Shown here in pieces: positions 36,101-44,750 of a stretch of DNA of 64,000 nt. Each line of letters begins with the position of its first letter. Position 1 is the stretch's first letter. The stretch is from NCBI GenBank assembly GCA_951812925.1, contig OX638371.1, forward strand, positions 38,786,101 to 38,850,100, written 5' to 3'. The notes beneath the pieces are model-generated. The model had not been told where the DNA came from and searched no databases. It was given only the letters and a program-made list of their open reading frames with translations. A program made the position numbers and the translations under genes. The stretch is from Calliopum simillimum. Its lineage: Eukaryota > Arthropoda > Insecta > Diptera > Lauxaniidae.

Positions 36101-38656
36101 GAAAGACTATAAAAAGTTAAAAATGCATGCTTTTTTGATAATTTTGCTCTTTTTATTGATAAGGAAATTAAGCTAAATATTAAATATCAATTTTACTACT
36201 ACGCAATAGTCGGTTTAATTAAAAATTACAAAATTTATTTTTAAAATAAAACTCAAAATTCATAAAACACATTTAATTTTATTTTATTAAAAAAAGAAAA
36301 CAATTCATCTTTATTTTGATTAGATATACAACTAATATAGAAGAAGTGACTTTCACATGCAACCCTCGCTGCGGTGATCAAACGATGCAATGTAATCATG
36401 TAATCAATGGAAAAAAAATTTTTCAACAAACACTTTTTTACAAAAAACAACTTTATAGAAACACGCGACTTCACCGAACTCTAAAATGTATAGAGAATTA
36501 ATCTTTAAATCGCACTGAAAAAGCTATTTTATCTACATAAAATTTACAAAAAATTATCAAAGATTCATAATTTTTCTTTGTTGACATTTTTATTTATTTT
36601 TTATCCTTTGTCATCTGTCAAAATGTTAGAGATGTCCTTATTTCAGGGTTCCCATTATTCTCGTTCGATATTCCTCTTCCGTCGGAATCAAGAATAGTAA
36701 TTCTCATATCGAACGATATTTTTTTCCGCGAAAATTTCCTTATCGAACGGAATCAATAATAGCACCCAATATGTAATCAAAAAGTGTCGCTCGAATGTAG
36801 TTTCGGGGATATAACCATCCGGCTATAGCATTTAGAAAAACCGGTATAAGTTAGAACCCCTTCGATATATATCAAAAAGGTTTAAAATGGTCGTTTTTGT
36901 CAAATATTTTATATTATTATTACCGATAACCTTACTTTACAGGAAATTTTGGGCTTGCAGAAATTTTTTTTTTTTTTGATACGAGAACGATTTTTCATAA
37001 TAAAGTGCAGAGTCTACTACTTCGAGTCTCCACCACAAAATTGTTTAGTGGTGAGGCTATTCCATTAGAGTTTTGTCTTTTTCTTCCTTTTGCATGTTGC
37101 TTTACTTTTGAGATCGTTATGCATTTTCTTCTTGTTTTATCTGCACGATCGCCTACTTTAGTTTAAACAAAACACATATTGTGTAGTTTCTTTGATTAAA
37201 CACTAATTTTTCGCAAACTACTGATGATAAAATGCTCCTTCCTTTACTATGTATATGTACAGGCCATTGAATTCAATATCTAAACATAACTTTTTTTGTT
37301 TTTTTTTTTTTCAGATCTTTGTACTTGCATTTGCTATAATTATGTTAAATACAGATTTACATACTCCAAATCTTAAACCCGAACGACGAATGCGTGTCGA
37401 AGATTTCATTAAAAATCTTCGAGGCATAGACGATTGTCACGACATTGACAAAGACATGCTCGCTGGCATTTACGAGCGTGTTAAGGCGGATGAATTTAAA
37501 CCCGGTAGCGATCACGTAACACAAGTAATGAAAGTACAGGCGACAATTGTGGGAAAGAAACCAAATTTAGCGCTTCCTCATAGACGTTTGGTTTGTTATT
37601 GTCGTTTGTACGAAATACCTGATGTCAATAAGAAAGAACGACCTGGTGTCCATCAGCGTGAGGTATTTCTATTCAACGACTTGCTAGTAATCACGAAAAT
37701 ATTTAGCAAGAAAAAATCATCTGTCACATATACATTCCGAAATAGTTTTCCACTATGCGGCATGGTTGTTTCATTACTCGATCTACCGAATTATCCATTT
37801 TGTATACAACTATCGCAGAAAGTCGATGGCAAAAATTTGGTCACATTCAATGCACGTAATGAGCATGATCGTTGTAAGTTTGCAGACGATCTAAAAGAAT
37901 CAATAAGTGAAATGGATGAAATGGAATCGTTGCGTATTGAAGCTGAATTAGAGAGACAAAAATCGGCACGCAATCGTGCAACTGGAAATTCAGAGAATCG
38001 TGATAGTGGTGTTGCTGACGTTGAAGTCTGCCCGTGTCCATTTCAAGCACCTCAAGCTGGTGACCAGTCAAATGGAGCAGCTGGAGATTCATCACAGCAG
38101 CTAAAACGAAGTGCGCTTAGCAATAGCTTATTAGATATGCATGAGCAATGTAAGACAAATCTCATTTATCTCATTTAACTCAACTAACTATGGACTTTAA
38201 AACTTTTTTGTTTTTATTTCTTCGTACTTTCCAGTCGGAAACGAAAAACCACAACGCCGAGGAAGCGTGGGGTCACTGGATAGCGGCATGTCTATTTCAT
38301 TTCAGTCTACTACCACAAGCAGTGCATCACGAGAAAATGCTGCTGTTATAGCCGCAGCTGCGAATGCAGCAGCTGCAAAAATGCGATTTCCACCGCCTGT
38401 GGCTGTAAGTACAGGAGCTGTTGGCATAGCCGCCTATCAACATCAGCAGGCATCTGGTCAAACAGTTGGCTATAATCATGCAAATATAACACATCAGCAG
38501 CAGGCAGCATTTGCACAGCATATGATGCAACATCAATTATCCCAACAACAACAGCAACAGCTCCAACAACAACAGTCTCAATTGACAGGTAGAATTCCTG
38601 GACGGGAACGGAAACAATCACGTTCCGATGAGAATGGTCGGTCAACTGATGTTTAA
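11941..38656 (+). CDS. siz: Schizo/loner-like Arf guanine-nucleotide exchange factor (IQSEC/BRAG family), six coding exons
   Basis: Predicted join: 11941-12176, 25729-26340, 30745-31217, 31288-32606, 37315-38149, 38235-38656. All junctions are GT-AG, every phase agrees, and the total is 3897 bases, or 1298 residues plus stop. Domains in order: low-complexity N-terminus with poly-Gln and poly-His; coiled segment and IQ motif (about residues 309-330, [13 protein letters not shown]), expected to bind calmodulin; long Ser/Gln-rich linker; Sec7 domain from about residue 746 ([12 protein letters not shown], then [13 protein letters not shown], then [12 protein letters not shown]); PH domain near 980-1090; Gln/Ala-rich tail ending STDV, a class I PDZ-ligand pattern. 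The family activates Arf6-type GTPases at the plasma membrane; in Drosophila the gene acts in myoblast fusion and axon guidance (family knowledge). The first exon is assigned by phase and ATG alone, so other promoters may exist. Confidence 0.92.
12868..13242 (+). mobile_element. Mariner-derived MITE relic, copy 2
   Basis: Starts GGTGTCCCATAAATCACGCA and ends GCGCGAATTATGGGACACC, an inverted pair. An extra internal copy of the same terminus lies at 13029-13052, so two relics may overlap. Shared internal words with 17931-18249 mark one family. Confidence 0.6.
14283..14415 (+). repeat. DINE-1 (INE-1)-like repeat fragment
   Basis: Contains CAGACAGACGGACATTGC, then CGACTCAGGTGGTGACGCTG, then ATCAAGA. 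This order (CAGACGGACAT, CGACTC, GATCAAGA) is the signature I recall from DINE-1/INE-1 Helentron-type elements of drosophilids. A longer relative is at 35160-35760. Confidence 0.5.
15200..15280 (+). repeat. Direct repeat unit flanking the 15282 MITE (first copy)
   Basis: The sequence around 'catcgctgcgattcccgg' and 'tagatggtatctc' recurs at 17127-17205 as 'catcgctgctattcccggga' and 'tagatgggatcc'. The two copies are tandem units separated by the element at 15282-17124. Confidence 0.5.
15282..17124. mobile_element. TA-flanked MITE with CAC ends, host of an inner foldback
   Basis: Ends CACGCAAAAAAATCTGTTG and, read inward from the right, CACCCAAAAAAATTGCTGC; TA dinucleotides flank both. Its own sequence is only about 350 bases. 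The rest is the foldback at 15369-16867. No coding frame. Confidence 0.6.
15369..16867. mobile_element. Foldback element with CACGGTG ends and TGCA target duplication
   Basis: Left end CACGGTGATACGG, right end its reverse complement, with TGCA directly outside both (15365-15368, 16868-16871). Arms of about 650 bases pair closely (for example 'aacctaggcctcccctatta' at 16623 with its inverse near 15600). The centre (about 15996-16232) is a second palindrome built on ACCAAG repeats. CAC...GTG ends with 4-bp duplications resemble Chapaev-type elements (family knowledge, weak); no transposase is present. Confidence 0.75.
17205..17930. other. Intron 1 sequence, nothing recognised
   Basis: AT-rich intronic DNA with homopolymer runs; no ORF with support, RNA gene or clear repeat. 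Confidence 0.5.
17931..18249 (+). mobile_element. Mariner-derived MITE relic, copy 3
   Basis: Begins GGGTGTCCCATAATTCACGC and ends with the inverse 'gcgtgaattgtgagacatc'. On the - strand, translation recovers scraps of a mariner C-terminus: a Cys-Ile-Lys-Glu-Ile-Gln-Pro stretch, then Met-Val-Met-Asp. The family is the same as at 640-781 and 12868-13242. Confidence 0.6.
19510..19608 (-). repeat. tRNA-like sequence 2
   Basis: On the - strand an A-box-like TAGCCGAGTGAGCTAAAG is followed by a B-box-like GGGTTCGAATCTC. The spacing is long, as in class II tRNAs. It is followed by A-rich sequence, and stems are incomplete, so it is called a tRNA-derived relic. Confidence 0.4.
19623..20297. mobile_element. 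Inner MITE with TTTACCCAAC ends
   Basis: TTTACCCAACAAAC at the left is mirrored by GTTGGTTGGGTAAA at the right. The interior repeats 'cgtttggaaa' and 'tttccaaacg' several times in both orientations. It contains a tRNA-like stretch at 19960-20033. Confidence 0.55.
19960..20033 (-). repeat. tRNA-like sequence 3
   Basis: On the - strand: TAGGTCAGTTGATAAG (A-box-like), then AGGTTCGATTCTC (B-box-like) about 35 bases on. Length is close to a tRNA, but end pairing is poor. Its place inside a MITE suggests it travels with the element. Confidence 0.4.
20735..21613. other. Intron 1 sequence, nothing recognised
   Basis: No element ends, coding frame or RNA gene seen in this stretch of AT-rich intron. 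Confidence 0.5.
21614..22903 (-). mobile_element. Nearly intact DD34D mariner, TA-flanked
   Basis: 1290 bases, the usual mariner size. Ends read CGTGGGCTGCTAGATATATT and, inward from the right, CGTAGGCTGCTAGATATATT; TA duplications at 21612-21613 and 22904-22905. Transposase on the - strand with two lesions only. It lies in intron 1 of the schizo-like gene, antisense to it. Confidence 0.92.
21680..22728 (-). pseudogene. Mariner transposase pseudogene with two lesions
   Basis: Starts at [11 protein letters not shown] (22728). The N-terminal paired DNA-binding region runs to RVDWCKE. Near 22307 one base appears to be missing, shifting the frame; a TAG near 22245 replaces the Trp expected in the TADES-W-IY block around the first catalytic Asp. 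The rest is open to the stop: [12 protein letters not shown] and [14 protein letters not shown] give 34 residues between the second and third Asp. The frame is otherwise full length, about 345 residues, so inactivation looks recent. Confidence 0.9.
22979..23886 (-). mobile_element. Rosa-like mariner (DD41D), N-terminally deleted
   Basis: Ends CAGGGTCCGCCA and, inward from the right, ACGGGTCCGCCA, with TA outside both (22977-22978, 23887-23888). At 908 bases it lacks about 400 bases of a full element. It encodes only the catalytic part of a transposase. Confidence 0.82.
23080..23757 (-). pseudogene. Rosa-like mariner transposase, catalytic domain only
   Basis: An uninterrupted 225-residue frame starts just before the first catalytic Asp ([19 protein letters not shown]) and runs to the natural end ([18 protein letters not shown]). 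The second Asp is in [16 protein letters not shown]; the third in [12 protein letters not shown]. Counting between those two gives 41 residues, the DD41D spacing described for the rosa group of Ceratitis. The helix-turn-helix DNA-binding half is deleted, so it cannot act alone. Confidence 0.85.
24297..24540. mobile_element. Palindromic MITE beside the Tc1-like element
   Basis: CAGTCAGGCATGTTCTGAAA at the left returns inverted at the right (ending CAGAACATGCCTGAT). The paired arms extend about 48 bases and contain 'ccgattcacttcggaa', itself near-palindromic. TA lies outside both ends. The right TA (24541-24542) is also the left TA of the Tc1-like element. Confidence 0.7.
24543..25465 (-). mobile_element. 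Internally deleted Tc1-like element, TA-flanked
   Basis: Ends CAGTCTGTTAAATAAGAGCG on both sides, 26 bases identical, flanked by TA (24541-24542, 25466-25467). At 923 bases it is shorter than a full Tc1 element because the transposase core is missing. Nearly identical ends suggest it moved fairly recently, using transposase supplied elsewhere. Confidence 0.88.
24652..25330 (-). pseudogene. Tc1-like transposase, core deleted
   Basis: The N-terminal part (from about 25330 to 24890) shows two helix-turn-helix regions: [20 protein letters not shown] and [20 protein letters not shown]. After [11 protein letters not shown] the sequence jumps to the C-terminal region in another frame ([20 protein letters not shown] to DAGGDWTFY). 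Both catalytic aspartates lie in the missing part; only the final Glu of the DDE triad (ENVW) remains. Confidence 0.87.
25729..26340 (+). CDS. siz: schizo-like exon 2 (poly-Gln/poly-His region)
   Basis: Acceptor CATTTCAG|C, donor GC|GTAAGT. It encodes 204 residues, low in complexity: Gly runs, CAG/CAA-coded Gln, and CAT/CAC-coded His tracts near 26128-26185. The end ([20 protein letters not shown]) is less repetitive and leads straight into the IQ-motif exon. Confidence 0.88.
26341..26979. other. Intron 2 sequence, nothing recognised
   Basis: Unique-looking AT-rich intron between exon 2 and the foldback element; no supported feature. Confidence 0.5.
26980..28455. mobile_element. Foldback element in intron 2
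   Basis: Left arm from about 26980 (CATCATAG, then 'aacaagttcagattcgtaaa') returns inverted to about 28455 ('tttacgaatctgaacttgtt', CTATGATG). Arms of about 700 bases include 'ctctgagagatgacgggaag' and its inverse. The loop region near 27780-27832 holds GGGTCTTTTTGACCC, also found at the centre of the foldback at 43730. No clear target duplication; no coding frame. Confidence 0.75.
28897..29803. mobile_element. Repeated element with GTAGAGTAGAACGGGG ends
   Basis: Two direct copies of a unit beginning GTAGAGTAGAACGGGGCAAT (28894 and 29249) share about 190 bases of sequence including 'catgctcgtaaagccgtaca'. Each reaches an inverted TGCACGACATTACCCC. The far right end (to about 29803) is the inverse of the terminus. 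GTGCACGACATTACCCC or its inverse occurs at least six times in 900 bases. Confidence 0.65.
29804..30744. other. Remainder of intron 2, nothing recognised
   Basis: No supported feature besides the T-rich acceptor tract just before 30745. Confidence 0.5.
30745..31217 (+). CDS. siz: schizo-like exon 3 (coiled segment and IQ motif)
   Basis: Acceptor CATTTGCAG|T, donor TCAG|GTAATA. It encodes [20 protein letters not shown] followed by the IQ motif, then a Ser/Gln-rich stretch. Similarity to IQSEC proteins is clear in the first 50 residues. Confidence 0.93.
31288..32606 (+). CDS. siz: schizo-like exon 4 (linker and first part of Sec7)
   Basis: A 70-base intron precedes it (acceptor TTTCTAG|GA). 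The first 300 residues are Ser/Ala/Gln-rich linker. The last 135 residues are the first two thirds of the Sec7 domain. Donor is GATACG|GTAAGA, phase 0. Confidence 0.95.
32607..33447. other. Start of intron 4, nothing recognised
   Basis: AT-rich intron; short ORFs here have no motif and are treated as chance. Confidence 0.5.
33448..34697. mobile_element. Foldback element with internal duplication in intron 4
   Basis: Left arm from about 33448 ('ccttgctccc') is mirrored at about 34680 ('gggagcaagg'). Within the arms, stretches such as 'gaaactatttgacataggag' and inverse copies occur, and a part of one arm is duplicated at 34310-34520. No coding frame or clear target duplication. Confidence 0.6.
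34698..35159. other. Intron 4 sequence, nothing recognised
   Basis: AT-rich; no supported feature. Confidence 0.45.
35160..35760 (+). mobile_element. DINE-1-like element with ~145-bp tandem repeats
   Basis: Two imperfect tandem units start near 35165 and 35325 (shared words: 'ggtgccacgccctc', 'cacttagtttttgctc', 'ggttggattatctcaaaaaa'). They are followed by GGACAGACGGACATGGC, then GCGACTCAGGAGGTGACGCT, then GATCAAGAATATGTATAC. Central tandem repeats of roughly 150 bp beside such a block are a known trait of DINE-1/INE-1 elements. The same repeat unit forms a longer array at 50600-51610. Confidence 0.55.
35851..36767. mobile_element. MITE with repeated TTCTTGATTCCG motifs
   Basis: Ends GGGTGCTATTATTGATTCCG and its inverse ending AATAATAGCACCC; AAT lies outside both. 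Near each end the words 'attcttgattccg' and 'ttccgcggaa' or their variants recur several times. This is a classic place for repeated transposase-binding sites (inference). No coding frame. Confidence 0.65.
36768..37314. other. End of intron 4, nothing recognised
   Basis: No feature other than the long T-rich acceptor tract at 37291-37314. Confidence 0.5.
37315..38149 (+). CDS. siz: schizo-like exon 5 (end of Sec7, PH domain)
   Basis: A T-rich tract and TCAG precede it. The exon starts with [20 protein letters not shown], completing Sec7, and continues through the PH domain ([13 protein letters not shown] to [18 protein letters not shown]). Donor CAAT|GTAAGA, phase 1. Confidence 0.96.
38235..38656 (+). 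CDS. siz: schizo-like exon 6 (C-terminal tail)
   Basis: Acceptor TTTCCAG|TC after an 85-base intron. It encodes a Ser-, Ala- and Gln-rich tail with a poly-Gln run coded by mixed CAA/CAG, ending GRSTDV and TAA. The last four residues fit a class I PDZ-binding pattern. Confidence 0.93.
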
Positions 38657-38866
38657 TAAATTTTTTCTTAACATTATAATGTTAACCAACTTATTCTAAT
38701 GTATATTTATTGTTTTATTTGTAAAATATTTATATAATTTTGAATTTTAATTTAAGCTATGGTTTTTTTTTTGTTTGTATAACTGATATTTTTCTTGAAG
38801 CAAAGTTTTGTAAATTTTCGTTTTTATCTCCTTTTCTATCTCATAACACAATTGATTTATTAAAAG

Positions 38867-39073
38867 AATAAATATATATGAACATTAATAAGTATATATA
38901 TATATAAATATATATATATGTGTATTGTATTATTATAAAATCAACATTTTATAACAATGAGAAATGTATTCTAACGTTAATATTCTAATTATAGCATTTG
39001 GATTCATTGTAAGCAGTGAATTCGCCTAGTATAAATTTGTATAATTTATATTCAGTAACATTACTTTAATAAA
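38867..39073 (+). terminator. Polyadenylation signals of the schizo-like gene
   Basis: AATAAA occurs at 38867-38872 and again at 39068-39073, the second followed by A- and T-rich sequence suited to cleavage. Between them lies a TATA-type microsatellite (about 38893-38922). Which site is used cannot be told from sequence. Confidence 0.6.
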
Positions 39074-39105
39074 TATCAAAGAAAACTTGAAAAATGTTCA
39101 TTTTT

Positions 39106-39755
39106 CTTCAGTTCTTGTATCTGAGTTTTGTTTTTATGTTTTTCCGCATTTCGCTTGCTTTTGTTTTTAAATATATCCTTAACACTAAGGCCATTTCATT
39201 AATGTTCGTTACAAGGTAAATGTTCGTCCTCAACTATTTCTAAATATTATATATCGTAGTTTACTATTAAACCAAATTATCATACTCATTAATATTTTCA
39301 TACCTAGTATTCATTAAAATTCACAATATCCAAACAATAAGGTCAATAATTCCAAAAGACTTAATTTTTTTAAAATCAAAAATAAAATTTAAATAAAAAC
39401 AACTAATAATGTTTTAATCAATAAGTATTGATTTAAGTAGTAACTAGCGAAATAGCTTTTACTACCGATGGATGCACTTATTACTTTTACACAAATATTA
39501 TTGCCATTATTTATTTTACCCCAAGTTCAAGAAATTGTTGCAGATCGATTACTAAAAAGGTGAGAAAAGAAAATTTTAGTCCTGACAATCGGAAACAAGC
39601 ATCAATAGTTTCGAAGTGAATGCAGTACGGTCTTCCTTTGTTTCTTTATCTATTTAAGACTTTCAGGGGTTATCATGGAATTTCCAAAAAATGTTTTCTT
39701 TGAATCAGTTTACTTCTTATCTTTTAAACAGAGAAGATCGGAAAAGCATTTTTAA
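39106..39755. other. Intergenic, nothing recognised
   Basis: AT-rich DNA after the 3' end of the schizo-like gene; no supported feature. Confidence 0.5.
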
Positions 39756-40125
39756 CAGGCCTGTTCCGTAATTCGAGTGGTTTCAATTACTTTTCACTTA
39801 GATGGCTTTTTGATGAAAATTGTGAGTCACACGATAAAAAGTATTAGAATCTTTTTTGTGGAGAACTACATGTTCTACAAATAATATTCATTTGTATTTA
39901 CGAAAAAGTAACTGTTTCGGAAATATTCGATAAAGTGGAATTTTTTGCGGGTTTTTAATAATATTTCCTAAACGGTTACTTTTTCGTTAATGCCAATCAA
40001 TGTTATTTGTAGAACCTGTAATTCCCCATAAAAAAGACCCCAATATTTTTTATCGTGTGACTTATCATGAAAAAGCCTCCTAAATGAAAAGTAATTGAAA
40101 CCACACGGATAACGGAACAGGCCTG
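39756..40125. mobile_element. Palindromic MITE (CAGGCCTGTTC ends), copy 1
   Basis: Ends CAGGCCTGTTCCGTAAT and its inverse. The element folds on itself almost end to end (left 'agtcacacgataaaaagt', right 'ttttttatcgtgtgact'). TAA lies outside both ends. Related copies: half element 45292-45541 and full element 55458-55833. Confidence 0.75.
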
Positions 40126-40264
40126 TAATACTTAAAAATTTTATTTTCGAATAAAGTAAAATGTATGGAAATTTCGTAACATCTATAAATTTCAACCAAT
40201 TTGAATTAGTGATGTTTAGTTTTATTTGGAATTGAAGGCACTTAATGGATAAATTGATATATAC

Positions 40265-40420
40265 ATATATGTCTATCTAGTGACGAGCAACATAAGTTTT
40301 GGTCTTGAGTCTTGGTTTTTGGTAATATTCGAGGCCAAGACCATGACGCTGATATGCAGTGTAACACAAACTAGGTTGGCCTATATACACAATTTTTGAG
40401 CAACGTATGCAATTAAGGTA
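40265..40420. repeat. Relic of the ACCAAG-repeat palindrome core
   Basis: Words 'agtgacgagcaa', 'ttggtcttgagtcttggttt', 'gaggccaagacc' and 'gctgatatgcag' resemble, in order, the core of the foldback at 15996-16232. It is a decayed, separate copy, showing that core is mobile on its own. Confidence 0.4.
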
Positions 40421-40583
40421 AAAACTGTAATTTACATAAATTACATGTAAAATGTAAAAAACTATCAGAACTAAATGTACCGTTTCTATAACGTCTTTTA
40501 TACGCAAAAACTAGGTAAGCAACGTTCAGCCATCATGGCTAAAAATAACTAAAATTGTTATTTAAACTCTAAATATAGAACTA

Positions 40584-42478
40584 ATGATCAACAGTAGTAA
40601 TGTTCAACGAGAAGGATGGAACAGCTACTTGGATACTTTCATCCTGTATGGCGCACGACTTGGAGGCACCACCACTTTCAAGCTGCTGTCTGCCACGCTA
40701 ATGAACACAACATCAAACTCATCGCTGGAAGTGATGCTAATGCACATAATCCTATATGGGGCTTTAAGCATGACAATGAAAGGGTCCAATCAGCCAAAAT
40801 GTTCTGGATATTACTTTATATTCAAACACTAAATTCTTCAACGTATATAATTGAAATATTTTGGATAAACCATCCTTTTCCGATCATAAGTACATAGGCT
40901 TTTCGGTAAACTTTAATCCAATTATTAGTGCCAAGGGTTTTTGGAAATCCAGCAAAAACAGATTGGGGAAAATTTACGAAAAACGTCCATAAAAGGTTAG
41001 GAAAACAATCTGTTTCTAATCTTCTAAGTTATACTTCTCTAGAAGAATCAAACCAGTTACTTGACACAACTATGGTTAATGCTTTCAATCACTCTTGTCC
41101 CATTAGTAAACCAAAAAAGAATACTAAATCCATCAAAAACCCAAGTTATACTTTTCACCAGAAAATATAATAAAATTCGTATCAATGGAATCAGCATAAA
41201 TTTATCGAAAACTGCAAAGTTTCTAGGGGTGATTTTATAATACCTTCTACGCTTGCAAAGTCATGTTTGGTCGCACTTAGGGCTTAGAACCTAAGGTGAC
41301 AAACTGGATATATTGCTCTGTCGTTAGACCTATATTGTTATGTGGAGTATTTGTCTGGTGGGACGCACTAGAAAATAAATCTCTCTTAAAACAATGCTAG
41401 AGCATTACGGGTGCTCTAAAAACTACATCAGCAGAATCATTAAATGTTATACTTAACATGTTTCCTAATGACTTACATGCGAAAGGAGTAGTCTTTAAAA
41501 CTGCACTCCGACTGAAAGAAGTTGAGGGTTTCAGCTTCAGAGAATTCGGATACAGCAAACTAAACTCTGTTTGTAGAAAGTCGACTGACTACTGTAAACC
41601 AACCCTGCATCTTGATAGGAAGTTCTCTGTTAACATAGAACTGAGTTGGAGGCGATTAGTATGGCGACGGAACATGTAATGGCGAGCAGTGGCATCGATC
41701 GGTTACATTTTTATGTTGACAGCCAAGACAGCCCTTAAGTCCCTTACAAACTATATAATTAAATTCAAGTCATTCCTTCGATGCTACAATCTACTTCAAA
41801 CCCTCAGCTGTAAGTTTGAAACATGACTGAACTGGGTACATGGTCACCAAGGTATAGGGGGCAATGAAATTGCTGATGAACAGGCAAAAGCAGGTGTGCT
41901 GCTCGATGGTGAACCGTTAAGTGTATCACTTCCCTTTCAGCACCACAATGTTATATATCAGAAATCGCTTTACTGTGAGGCTAACCTAAAATGGATCAAC
42001 TCAAATACTAGCAAAATCACCAAAAATTTTTGGCCAACTTTCTGTAAAGATAAAACCGACTAAATCCTCTCTTTATCTCGTAAAATATGTAAAACTGTTG
42101 TAGGAGCCATCACTGGACACTGTCTTATTGGTTATCATTCTGATAGAATGGGCATTCTAGCGGATAGTAGGTGTCGGTGGTGTTATGAAAACGATGAAGA
42201 GAATTTGAAACATCTACTGTGTTTTTGTCCAGCGCTTTGCAGAACCAGAATTAAAACCCTTGGAAAAATGTTTTTTAGCAATCTTGAAGAACTTTCAGAT
42301 ACTGGTCTAAAACCAATAAAAAACTTCGCAATGGCTTCTAAGGCCTTCACGCTCAATTCTGAAGAGGGCTGAAACCCCATTATTACATCTAATTAATTAC
42401 ATCTACGTGACTCAACGTCCGGGATGATGTGGTATCTGTGGCTAATTTGACGCCACTTAAACCTAACCTAACCTACCG
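40584..42478 (+). pseudogene. Decayed I-group-like non-LTR retrotransposon (endonuclease, partial RT, RNase H)
   Basis: Fragments in changing frames follow the order of a non-LTR ORF2. 40616-40800 shows the endonuclease block IAGSDANAHNPIWG. 40928-41170 shows the spacer before RT. From 41170 the sequence jumps to the RT thumb (TAKFLGVIL); the catalytic RT core is missing. 41820-41900 encodes RNase H (HGHQGIGGNEIADEQAKA). 42148-42372 encodes a Cys/His cluster (CRWCYENDEENLKHLLCFC). RNase H points to the I group (I, LOA, R1 relatives); the clade is unresolved. The 3' end reads CCTAACCTAACCTA. Confidence 0.72.
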
Positions 42479-42639
42479 AATGAGAAAAGTATATACCAAT
42501 GTACCAAATAAATAAAAATGGTTAGATTTATTTGTTAATTGTCCTGATCTGCGTGATTTATTAGAATATCGCTCCAAGAAAAATAATTTGTTCAACATTG
42601 TTACCATGACGGCAAAAAATAACACAAAATATTATGATC

Positions 42640-42950
42640 AATGATTTTTTGTTTGAAAATATGGATGACATTGATCCGGACGAGATGTGGTTTCAACGAG
42701 AAATAGAGCAGTCAATTGGCCTCCAAGGTCGTACGATTTGACACCTTCCGATTATTTCCTGTGGGGCTACATGAAGTCATTGCTGATAAACTAGCAACAA
42801 TTGACGCCTTGGAGGCCAGCATTGTTCGTGTTATTCGTGACATGGCCAGGAGTGCCCAAACTTAGAGGTCCAGAATGCGCTTCATCAAGAACAGCCGCGG
42901 TGCCCATAAGCCCGAAATCATTTTCAAATGAAATCTTTCGCGTAAAAAAA
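42640..42950 (+). pseudogene. Fragment of a second rosa-like mariner transposase
   Basis: Reads MDDIDPDEMWFQ, then after a loss of sequence NWPPRSYDLTPSDYFLWGYM with frame changes, ending KPEIIFK-like. The PPRSYDLTPSDYFLW block matches the third-Asp region of the element at 22979. It is far more decayed and has lost the second Asp. Confidence 0.6.
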
Positions 42951-43261
42951 ATTGTTCATTACAATTTAATTTTTTGTGTTAATTTTTACAATTTCAAGTT
43001 CTATCGGGCTTAAAAAACACCCAATATTTAACTTTTTGGATTATTCATCAAGTAAACAGCATCTAAGCACATTAGCGTTGGTCCCATCCATTTACATTTT
43101 TCGGCCAAAGTTTACCCCATTCTTTTTGCAATATTTGTTTGAACACATTTTTTTTTATGCAAAAAAATGTGGTTTTGTGACGTTTATCGGTGCTTAACTG
43201 GATTTTATGGAATAGTTTCTAAACGGTAAAATTTTTTTTACAACATAAATTTAAGTTTCCC

Positions 43262-43415
43262 CACTCAATGAGCAGACAAACAGTCACATATCTGAGTAAT
43301 TGGACGCCTTAATAAGTGGTAAATGTCTGTGATAACAACCCGCTGTGTAACACACTGCATTTAAAGCCTTCACACTGTGCACGTAATAAATCTATGGCCT
43401 TCACAGGCAATTTGC
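43262..43415 (-). pseudogene. Fragment of RTE-like reverse transcriptase
   Basis: On the - strand it encodes RAQCEGFKCSVLHSGLLSQT, matching the region RAQYEGFKCSVLHNGLLSPT in the longer element at 45640-48222. Both ends are lost and stops occur soon after. Confidence 0.65.
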
Positions 43416-43729
43416 CCAAAAAAACTTTGGTGTTTTGTCTTAGTTTTATAAGGAAATTTTCCAAAGAACTTAGGTTTTATTACACATATGAACGAACTAA
43501 AGTACTAAAAGAAAAAATTGATATTTACAGATTTTTCCGTCACAAAACATATAAGAAAAATCTATTTTCAATAAAACAAAGGAAAAAAAAATAAAAATAA
43601 ATTTCGGGAGCTACTACATTTTGCTCAAAGATTACACTGTTCGACACAAAAAAAAAACGCATGAGAAAATCCAAAAAATTCTTAAAGTAGACCTTAAAAA
43701 AAAATACCCGTGTCTCGTGGTTTTTCCCC

Positions 43730-44750
43730 AGCACGTCACATTTTTTTTTTAATCGATTTTTGAAGTTTTTTTATCCACTGTACATGAAAAAACAAAAATT
43801 CCGCATTCTTGTGTTAAATCGATGAATTTAACTATATGATCCTTACATTTAAGGTGTATCATGTGTTCAGCAAACTTATGCAGGATTTTGCGGGGAATAT
43901 TTTTGTAGAAAATTTTAACCCTGTACAACCCCCACATGTGGGTCATTTTTGCCCTTTTCTTAAAAAGGAGAATATTGAGTCAGTATGTACTACAGAAATA
44001 TTTGCTATACAATTTCACTACTAGTTGCTGAAAACTAAAAAAGCAAAATATTATCCCGAAAGCGAAAAAAAAAGTTAAAATCAGTAAGCAGTTCTAACAA
44101 TAAATATTTTCCAAATTTCACCCCACTTTAAAACTCTAAAACTACATTTTGGACAAAACTCGTTCTCACAGGTCATAACGAAATCACACAAGGATCATTT
44201 TCCTTGAATACATTAACCTATTATATCCTGTTTTTATGGGTCTTTTTGACCCCTTTTTCTAAAACGGAGCCACAATGGGTTAAAAAAAATTGCAAAAATA
44301 TCCTACAAAAAAATTCATTTAGAGTTACCAAAGACGAAAAATTCTTAAAACTTAAGGTAAGCGCGTCAGGGATGTAATTAATATGCAATGTGAAAAGTCT
44401 TAATCGATTTTATCGATTTTTTTAGTTTCGGGCTCAAATTTCGACCTTTACTTGTTTAGAAACTAGTTGTGTAATTTTATAGTGAATATTTCTGTAGTAC
44501 ATACTGACTCAATATTTCCCTGTTTTGGGTGTCATTTTTATACCTTTTTAAGAAAAGGGCAAAATTGACCCACATGTGGGGGTTAAACAGGGTTTAAATT
44601 TTATACACATATATTCCCCACTATATCCTGCATAAGTTCGCTGAAAACATGATACACCTCAGATGTAAGGATAATATAGATAAATTCATCGATTTAACAC
44701 AAGAATGCGGTATTTTTCAAAAATCGATTAAAAAAATCATGTGACGTGCT
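43730..44750. mobile_element. Foldback element with AGCACGTCACA ends
   Basis: AGCACGTCACA at the left is mirrored by TGTGACGTGCT at the right. Arms of about 450 bases pair closely ('tgtactacagaaatatt' near 43987 and its inverse near 44490). The centre (44214-44265) shares about 52 bases with the centre of the foldback at 26980. No coding frame. Confidence 0.72.
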
